NCBI GenBank assembly: GCA_900642245.1
Contig: CAAAJI010000008.1
Location: 309,311-372,269, forward strand
Reading direction: 5' to 3'
Length of the DNA stretch: 62,959 nucleotides
DNA from: Fragilaria radians
Lineage: Eukaryota; Bacillariophyta; Fragilariophyceae; Fragilariales; Fragilariaceae
Shown here: piece by piece, positions 56,063-62,959 of the stretch
How the letters are laid out: each line of letters starts with the position of its first letter
Numbering within the stretch: position 1 is the stretch's first letter
The notes under the pieces: model-generated
What the model was told of the DNA's origin: nothing
What the model saw: the letters and a program-made list of their open reading frames with translations, nothing else
Database searches by the model: none
Position numbers and translations under genes: made by a program

Positions 56063-57611
56063 AGCTAGTACATATAATTGACAGATAGAGTCAAATTCAA
56101 CCTTGGATATAGATTGTGTTCAACACATTATTCCACATTTTCTAAGCCAAAAAAACTTCTCATGCACCTGTGCTGACCTATGTCAACTTGAACTGGCCAG
56201 ATTGCACTGGGATTAGATTGAATAAGAAATATCCAATTGTAAGTATGTGAATGTTGTATTTTGGACTTTCTATTTTTGAAAGCTCCATGTAGCTTGCTGT
56301 AGAAATAGATTTCTCATGCAGTTCTCTGGTTTGATATGTAACTACATGATGATGGGATTTGATTCCCTCATGGCAGAAGAAAAGCAGATGTCACCTTGCA
56401 TGATCACTCTTTGACATTGAACTTGTTGAGCAAGTGATACATTATGGATCATCTTCTGGAAACATAGTGGTATTTTCTTAACTTTGGAAATAGCCATGAA
56501 AACACTTCCCATAGTATGTAGTGCCAAAATTTCTCTCATAATACACTTTCACTCTGATCTTGCTTATTTCTCTCTGAAGCAAGTTAGTTAATCTGCCTGT
56601 AAGTAATTTAATGTTGAGTTACATTGTGCTTGCTGTCATTTCTTCTAGCGGTATATTTGGGTCCAATTGCAGTAATGCCACTCAGCTGTCCATCAGAATG
56701 TTCTTAGCTTTGCATGTAGCTCAAGATGATGGTTGTTACCAAAGCCATTTTGATGTCCTTTGACGTGATTAAAAGTTACGTTATTTTTTGATAAAAATTA
56801 GTAACAGAAATGCAGAAAGTTAAGTCACTCCACACTGTGTATGGTTTCCTGATCTGAATTGTAGGTAGCCTTGCAATGACTGACTCGTTGTTGCAAAACC
56901 ATGCATTGAAATATCTGGATTCAGTCTTTGCGCCTCCAATAGTGCTGCATATACTCTAGAAAGCTCTGCTATAAAACTGGAGATGCCCTCTCTTCTTCAC
57001 TTCAGTTTTTTTATAATCATTGTTTCATTTAGGTCTGTAATGATAAACAGTATTTTTCTCTTGATCGAGTGTAGATCATCAAGCGAAGAAAGTTATCTCT
57101 GGATCCAGAAGAAAAGCAAGGCAAAGAATCATGAAATTCTTTTTACATCATGACACTAGTCTTGCGACGAAATTTCTTGCTGCTGAATGACAATAAACTC
57201 TAACTATGTGATAAGATGCCATTTGTTATATTTTAGCTTTTGTAATCGTACGCGATTGCCAAGAAATTTCAAGTAGTTACCTAAATTAGGCGACCAATAA
57301 GAAGGACGACACAGCCGGAATAAACGATGCATGAAAGTGCAAGCAGCTCAAACCCCTACGTAAATTGATTTCGGAAAAATTTATTGATTTGAGATGCTTC
57401 TCCGTATTCACGAGAACTAAACAAATTGTCGTATAAATAATCGGATCGAATGAACTTTTCACTTCGATCCGGTATCTGTAATCGATGGATAAACAATAAA
57501 TAATGAAAAATGATGAACTAAATGTAGTCTTGATAAAATCCGACTTCGTGTCTCATCGGTATAACCTGACTCGCTTAATTATCATTGGAATACTTTACTA
57601 CGATAATTTAG
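56063..57611. other. Intergenic, possible LTR region; nothing confirmed
   Basis: This lies upstream of the second Copia element, where its 5' LTR would be expected. I compared it by eye with 51,600-52,240 and found no long shared sequence. No gene was seen. Confidence 0.35.
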
Positions 57612-58451
57612 ATGGATAGTCTGCGAACTAACATAGCACTCAACATGATGAGCCACACTCATAAGCAGATTCAGACACAATTTGGAAAGCTAACTCAGCC
57701 AGTTACATTAAACATCGATTCGCCTCTTGAAATATCGTTTCACGTTAACGGCATCAAAGTATTTGTAGATTACCACAAGAGAAAAGGGTTGAAACTATGT
57801 GCATCTATTTTCAGGCTAGAAGATGGTATTCCCGAATCAAATATTCTTTCACTTCTCATGAGTGAATCAAAGATAAGTAAGAAAAAGAAGGAAGTTGGGA
57901 AAATTGAATGGGGTGGAGACGACGAAGTTTTATTTGTTCAATTTTTCCACAAGAACATCATTGAAGATGGGCAATTGCCTAATCTTAATGAGGCATTGAC
58001 ATCCTACCAAGAAAATTTGCTGGATATTCAGAAGAAATTGATATCGATGAGGAATAGAGGCAACCGTGATCAAAAAGTATCGGAAAGAAAGATTATTGGC
58101 AATCAGGAGAGGTGCAGAAGTGTTGGGAGGGACTTCTCTAGAGTAATCCAAGAAGTGCACAAATCTCTATCGCCTCCGCGTCGGACAGCAAGCTTAATGC
58201 CACAAAGAGTGTCAATAGCGCAACCAAGGCGAACAATAAGTTGGCAGCCTCAATCAACCACCCTACCAAAGCCGGTAGATACAGCTGAGGATCCCAGCGC
58301 TAATTCAAATGTAAATGCTCGGAAATACATGGGATTTGGACGGAAGAATAAGAAAGCTGAGCCTCAGTTCGTGGCTCTTGACGACGACGACTCCTGCGAT
58401 GATGAAAGTGCCGAATTACTATCCAATATTATGCTTTCGAATATGAATTAA
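57612..58451 (+). CDS. Unrecognised protein: folded N-terminal domain, basic disordered tail
   Basis: A clean open frame of 279 residues from the ATG at 57,612. Residues 30-125 look like a small alpha/beta domain: PLEISFHVNGIKVFVDYHKR then LCASIFRL and GKIEWGGDDEVLFVQFFHKN, with alternating hydrophobic residues. A helical, coiled-coil-like stretch covers 128-150 (NLNEALTSYQENLLDIQKKL). Residues 150-250 are basic, with repeated SPPRR, QPRRT and Pro/Gln patches, and the end is acidic (LDDDDSCDDES). There is no signal peptide or transmembrane segment, so it is probably cytosolic or nuclear. I do not recognise the family. The codon and amino-acid make-up support a real gene. Confidence 0.65.
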   Translation: MDSLRTNIALNMMSHTHKQIQTQFGKLTQPVTLNIDSPLEISFHVNGIKVFVDYHKRKGLKLCASIFRLEDGIPESNILSLLMSESKISKKKKEVGKIEWGGDDEVLFVQFFHKNIIEDGQLPNLNEALTSYQENLLDIQKKLISMRNRGNRDQKVSERKIIGNQERCRSVGRDFSRVIQEVHKSLSPPRRTASLMPQRVSIAQPRRTISWQPQSTTLPKPVDTAEDPSANSNVNARKYMGFGRKNKKAEPQFVALDDDDSCDDESAELLSNIMLSNMN

Positions 58452-59572
58452 GTAATTTCTGTAAAAGTTTTTGTAATCAAGTCAACTTGAAAGTGCAGGA
58501 TAAAGATCAAGCCTCAGATAGTTAAAAAAAATGCCTCATTCTTTGAGACTCGCAATGAAATCTATGAAAACAATAGTTAAAAATAAGAGATCACAAGAAA
58601 ACTCATCTCTTCCTTTATCAATAAATGATTTTACATACATAAATAATTGATGAAAGATGTTACGGTACTTTTAGTGCTCTGTTTATCTCCTCAAATAAAA
58701 GTGCCTGGACTCAGGAGACGTGGTATCCAATTTACCATGAAGTTTGATGTTAAGCATTTAAACAGACGTTAAGTATGAATCAGCAATATGCATAGCATAA
58801 TTAGACAGTAGATTTATTCAATGAATATTAGTATCTTGTAAGGGCAGCTTATTTCTTTAGATTTGTATTGTAAATCAAGGCTTCCAAAAGATTGATCAAC
58901 CTCTAACAGTGATAGCTTCTTGAGTTTAAGAAGTTATAGAATCAAATAGGTTGTCAACGTAGAGGAGAAGGGAGATTATCAGGTTAGATTCTCCCTTGTT
59001 TAGCTTTGATGGATTGTGCTTTAGAATTCAAGATTTTTAGATTCCAATTCAAGTGTAAAACAAAGAAGTCCATTGTCAATGTCAAGAATTGTTTACAAAG
59101 TGATTTGAAAGCTTGAAATAAAAAAACGTTTCTGAACAACTGATGAAATCTTGTAGATCAGGATTATCATCATTATCTTGCAGAGATTCAAACATTGTGC
59201 CACAACTTCTGAACTGCAACTTTCTTAAATACATACACCTATAATAGATTTAGCTTTTCGATTCTTTTTAAGACAAGGGAACATTTTATCACTGCTACTA
59301 GTAGCATTTCTTGCAATGTCACATCATCACAATACACTTTGAATTATTACGATGCCCAACCTAATTAGACATAGTAATTCCATCCATAACTTTCAGATAC
59401 AAAATTTGCATCATTATTAACTCCATTTAGGCAAATGATATGGTTTAACTAGTCTTACTTTCAATGTATTTCTACTTGAGCGACTTAAACATACAAATAC
59501 CGCATCAAAGGAAGCAAATGATAAGAAATTCAAGAGTTGGCTAACTTTAAGACATTTCAACCCCACGAAACC
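58452..59572. other. Intergenic between convergent genes, nothing recognised
   Basis: Contains the 3' flanks of the unrecognised gene (plus) and the DnaJ gene (minus). AT-rich, no features called. Confidence 0.4.
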
Positions 59573-61004
59573 TCACGATTGCTGACATTGCACTCCCTGT
59601 GGTTGGCCATCATCTTCATCTTCATCATATTCATTTCCGTGATTAGAAGCTCCGCCTTTTCCAAAATGCTTGAGATCGGCTTTCTCCATGAAGCATTCTT
59701 CGACCTCATCAGGATCATAGTCCTCTGGCATGTCAGCACCAGGCAAAAGCTTTTTAAGGGCTTCCACAGTTTCAAGAGAAAGGCTATCAGGGAAAGAGAT
59801 TTGGAATGCCACATACAGGTTACCTTTGACGAAAGGATTTCCATGTGACGGCATTCCTTCATTTGGCACCATCTTGATGAATGGCAGCACGCGACCTGTT
59901 CCAGCCTCCATCACCTCGGAATGAATAATCTCACCTGGTCGAGTCTTTACGACAAGATCACGACCATCCAAATGCCTAATTTTCCACTGAAAAGAATTAA
60001 ATACAGGTTCCAGATGAGATTTCATCCCAGCTTGGAAAAATCTTTAATATTTTTACGAGACTCAGATTACTTACCGCAAAGCCACATAAGGCTTGATTGA
60101 GTGAAAGGTTTTTTGTCACAAGCAAGTCAGCACCTTTGCGCTTGAAAAGATCGTGATCTTTTTCTTGGATTACGAAATTTATATCGCCAGGCTCCATGTT
60201 AGGATTTTCATCAGCCATGCCTGTGAAAGTAATTTTTTGATTGTGACTCATCCCCTTATCAACATGAACCTCCAATACTTTTCTTTCAGTCTTCCTTTCA
60301 GCCACTGAGCCTGTGCCACCACAAGTATCACATTGTCGCTGAACTTGCGTTATCATGCCAGGTCCAATTTGGCGAATCTCTGTTACAACACCTTGGCCTC
60401 GGCATTTGTCGCACGTCTTCACTGCACCTACAATTACCTTGCGATTTACTGCTAATTTTACGGTTTTTCCGTTGTACAGATCTTCCAAAGAAACTTTTAG
60501 TGGATGGTTGATACTCGGCCCCTTGCGAGGACCAGCGGAACGACGGCGAGAACCGCCTCCAAAAAACATGGAAAATAAGTCTTCACCGCTGTGACCATGG
60601 CCATCATCTCCAATTCCCTAGTTCATTCAGGATCAATGAAATCAAATGAGTGTAAATTCATCCGAAACAGATTAGGAAAAGATGATTCACCATATCACAT
60701 CTCCTGAAGTCGGTAATTTCAAGTGACTTACCTCTAGACCATACTTGTCGTATTTTACTCGCTGCTCTGGATCGCTCAAGATTTCGTAAGCTGCATTAAT
60801 TTCCTTAAACTTGTGCTCATCCCCACCCCTGTCTGGATGATGCTTCAGGGAAAGTTTACGATAAGCTTTCTTGATATCAGATGCTTCGCATCCCTTCTCT
60901 ACTCCCAATGTCTCATACAATTTAGTGGTATCGACATCGCTACGAGGTTGACGCATGCCGCCACCTCCATGGGCAAAATGTTCAAATGGTATGCCTCCAA
61001 ACAT
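59573..61004 (-). CDS. Type I DnaJ/Hsp40 (DNAJA-like) with a reduced zinc finger and CAAX box
   Basis: Three exons (60,732-61,004; 60,075-60,617; 59,573-59,986) with phase-0 GT-AG introns of 114 and 88 bp give 409 residues. The J domain (27-88) has HPD at 56-58 for stimulating Hsp70 ATPase. A short Gly-rich linker follows. The zinc region has only CDKCRGQG (160-167) and CDTCGGTG (187-194), separated by IRQIGPGMITQ; DNAJA proteins normally have four such motifs, and the first and last are deleted here. The substrate-binding part (KVLEVHVDKGMSHNQKITFT, GDINFVIQEKDHDLFKRKGA) is well conserved. The C-terminus GVQCQQS is a CAAX box suited to farnesylation, as in DNAJA1 and Ydj1. It is probably a cytosolic, partly membrane-bound co-chaperone. 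The start is the ATG at 61,004, just before the J domain. Confidence 0.9.
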
Positions 61005-62959
61005 CGAATATGAGTTGATATATCTTAGAAAATGATTGCTACTTTAGGTCTTCTTAGTAGAGCTTAATGTGGTGGTGCGGACGAGAGATTATGAAAAAAA
61101 GGTTAGGAAGTTTAGCAAATGACGTTACTCGGTCGACGTCTTTGCAGGAAATTTGTTTCTATTGGTGTTGAGAGGAAAAAAGAATATGACCTAAAGTTGT
61201 AAGGTTTATGTTACAGGTAAATTGTACGTCCTTTCGCCCGTATATATAAAATTTGGTTACTTAATCTCGCTGCTACGTACAAATTTACGTTGGAGAATTC
61301 GAGGAAACTCTTGGAAGACTTGCAGAGAAAATTCTGTAGGAGGGAGACTGATTTTTGTGCACGGAGTACCATAGCACACATGCCTTTCGGTTGACCTATA
61401 AAAAAGCTCATTAACCTTAAGCCTCTGCAGAAATCGTTTGTCATCGAAAACTAGTACTCGTCTAATAATTCAAAATTTACCAACCTTGTTAAGATTTCTA
61501 AAAAAAGCAATTTTCATTCTGCCAACAAGAACTTTCTCAATACTCAATGCACCTCGCTGTAATCGTAGAACGTAGTATTGAAGAAAACTTCGTTTCATGA
61601 AAAAATGACTTGGTAACTAGATCCTCTGATACTTGATAGACAAAAACTAGTATGCGGGTTTTTGTAGGAAATGATGATTGCGTTGCAATGCGAAAACTTT
61701 TCTGAGCCTTAACGTTTACTATCACTTTGAAGGCATATCTTACTAGGCTATTACTATTTTTTTGCAAATTGATATCAATCAATTTAATCTACATATTATA
61801 CCTTGAGTCTCCATAATCGATTGATTAGTGTGCAATACACACCGATTATTTATTCCATCATGTTAGTACGTAAACTAATTTTTGAAAGACTTTAAGTCAG
61901 GTCATGAAGATTTGATGAAGATGACAAAATTAGACTTTAGGAACTTTCTGCTTGAGATATATGCAATTGATATAGTAATTCAATGCTAGTATGAATAAAT
62001 ATATATATATGTCTTCATACTTTTTGATCAAGGGAGTAACTGGATTGTCAGATTGGCAAAGTGTTTCTCCAGTAAAGCCACACTTTTATTGAGCCCCTAA
62101 GATTGCAGAAATTGTTGCTTTGCTACTTCCACTGTAACTCCTTTAACCAGAGATTATCTTTGGTTTGTATACTATTGTCACTCACCGCCAAGAATTGAAT
62201 GTTAATATGTTGTTAATAAGGCTGAATATTCAAGTTTTTCATTTGAATTCACAGTTACATGTACCAACAACAAGGGAAATAAAACAACCTAACAATACAC
62301 ACCATGTTCGGACTATAGGTTCCCTTTTGATAAATGTTTAGGGAAAGGCATGCCACTTAAGTAAATTAAGCAACAATGCACTCAAACAATTATTCAGAAA
62401 ATGTCTGTTCATAGGCTATGTCACCACCTGACCATTGCCTTTGTCCTCTTCTTCATTGTTCCCTTTATCACCATAGTTTTTGGATCGCAGAACTCTCTTA
62501 CTTGATTTGCAAAACAATTACCCCACAGAAACGTCGCCTTTGTGGTGACTGCTGAACAACAAGACAAACCAGACAATAGTAGTAAAAAACTTCATCACAT
62601 CGACAAGAAATAGCAACGAGTAACATCTAAAATAATTGCATTTTTTCATTGCTTGGAAGTCTTCCTCTGAGTTATGCATAGTATTGACGAAACGCCTATG
62701 AACATACTCCAGAGAACATTGAATTTATTTGTTGTCTAGATATTGTAGCATTAAAAATATTGTCCCAATCTTTGACAAATTGTTCACTTTTTTTTCGGTG
62801 CGCATGTCGGCACCTTTTGGATAAAGGACAAAAATACGAGGCAATAACTACACAACAAGATCTGCAGTAACTCTTATTTGATGCTGTATAAGGTGACCTA
62901 CCTTGACTAGGATCAAGAAGTAAATCCCTAACACAATATGTTGTAAGCAATAACAGTTT
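61005..62959. other. Intergenic, DnaJ 5' flank and right end
   Basis: AT-rich with no recognised gene. A minimal two-unit heat-shock-like element (GAAAATTC, 61,327-61,334) lies about 325 bases upstream of the DnaJ start, but such short matches are common by chance. Confidence 0.35.

Noticed and set aside
61327..61334. Heat-shock element upstream of the DnaJ gene
   Set aside because: Only two GAA/TTC units are present. A functional element normally has three or more, and this match is frequent by chance in AT-rich DNA.
62696..62950. Cys/Ser-rich open frame at the right end
   Set aside because: No ordered spacing of cysteines and no hydrophobic core. It is probably chance.

Overview
The window is nuclear DNA from a photosynthetic stramenopile, most probably a diatom. 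The species cannot be named from the sequence alone. The evidence is: short GT-AG introns (about 70-270 bp); nuclear genes for plastid proteins whose N-termini look like a signal peptide followed by a Phe-type cleavage site (VSA/F, VNA/F); a nuclear HLIP/LIL-type chlorophyll-binding protein and a nuclear THF1/Psb29; a membrane-anchored FG-GAP propeller protein of a kind common in diatoms; and many Copia-type retroelements. Base composition is AT-rich throughout.

Layout. Positions 1-12,800 are mostly transposon debris. There is an unrecognised pseudogene (578-1684, minus), a nearly complete Copia element on the minus strand (about 1684-7963) with 161-bp LTRs that differ at one base but with broken reading frames, and several decayed plus-strand Copia pieces (about 7970-9620 and 11,023-12,810).

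Positions 11,783-21,935 hold one approximately 5.05-kb segment present twice, separated by a 20-N gap (16,870-16,889). Each copy has the end of a Copia remnant, an HLIP-like gene (minus) and the start of a sterol C5-desaturase gene (plus). Only the right copy carries the desaturase to its stop codon. The pattern looks like two allelic contigs with overlapping ends placed side by side, not a true tandem duplication, so the biological gene count is probably one HLIP and one desaturase.

Positions 22,600-49,990 are gene-bearing: a solitary copine-like C2 protein (25,106), the mitochondrial AAA+/VWA protein VWA8 (27,701-31,963, minus), a single-pass membrane protein (32,658-33,875, minus), a 1073-residue STAND/AAA_16 ATPase (37,835), a dead pogo/CENP-B-like transposase (41,962-42,738, minus), a membrane-anchored seven-repeat FG-GAP protein (43,943), the four-exon gene for plastid THF1/Psb29 (47,750-48,979) and an NTF2-like protein (49,175).

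Positions 51,000-56,062 are again Copia debris on the minus strand from two different families. The right end has an unrecognised 279-residue protein (57,612) and a three-exon type I DnaJ/Hsp40 gene (59,573-61,004, minus) whose zinc-binding domain keeps only two of the four family cysteine motifs but which retains a C-terminal CAAX box.

The genes do not form an operon-like set. HLIP and THF1 both concern photosystem protection or assembly in the plastid, VWA8 is mitochondrial, the desaturase acts in sterol synthesis in the ER, and the DnaJ is cytosolic or membrane-anchored. No CRISPR array, rRNA or convincing tRNA was seen. I did not find a clearly novel multi-gene system. The most useful second looks are the false-duplication signature, the reduced zinc-finger DnaJ, the trimmed VWA8, and the promoter motif clusters.
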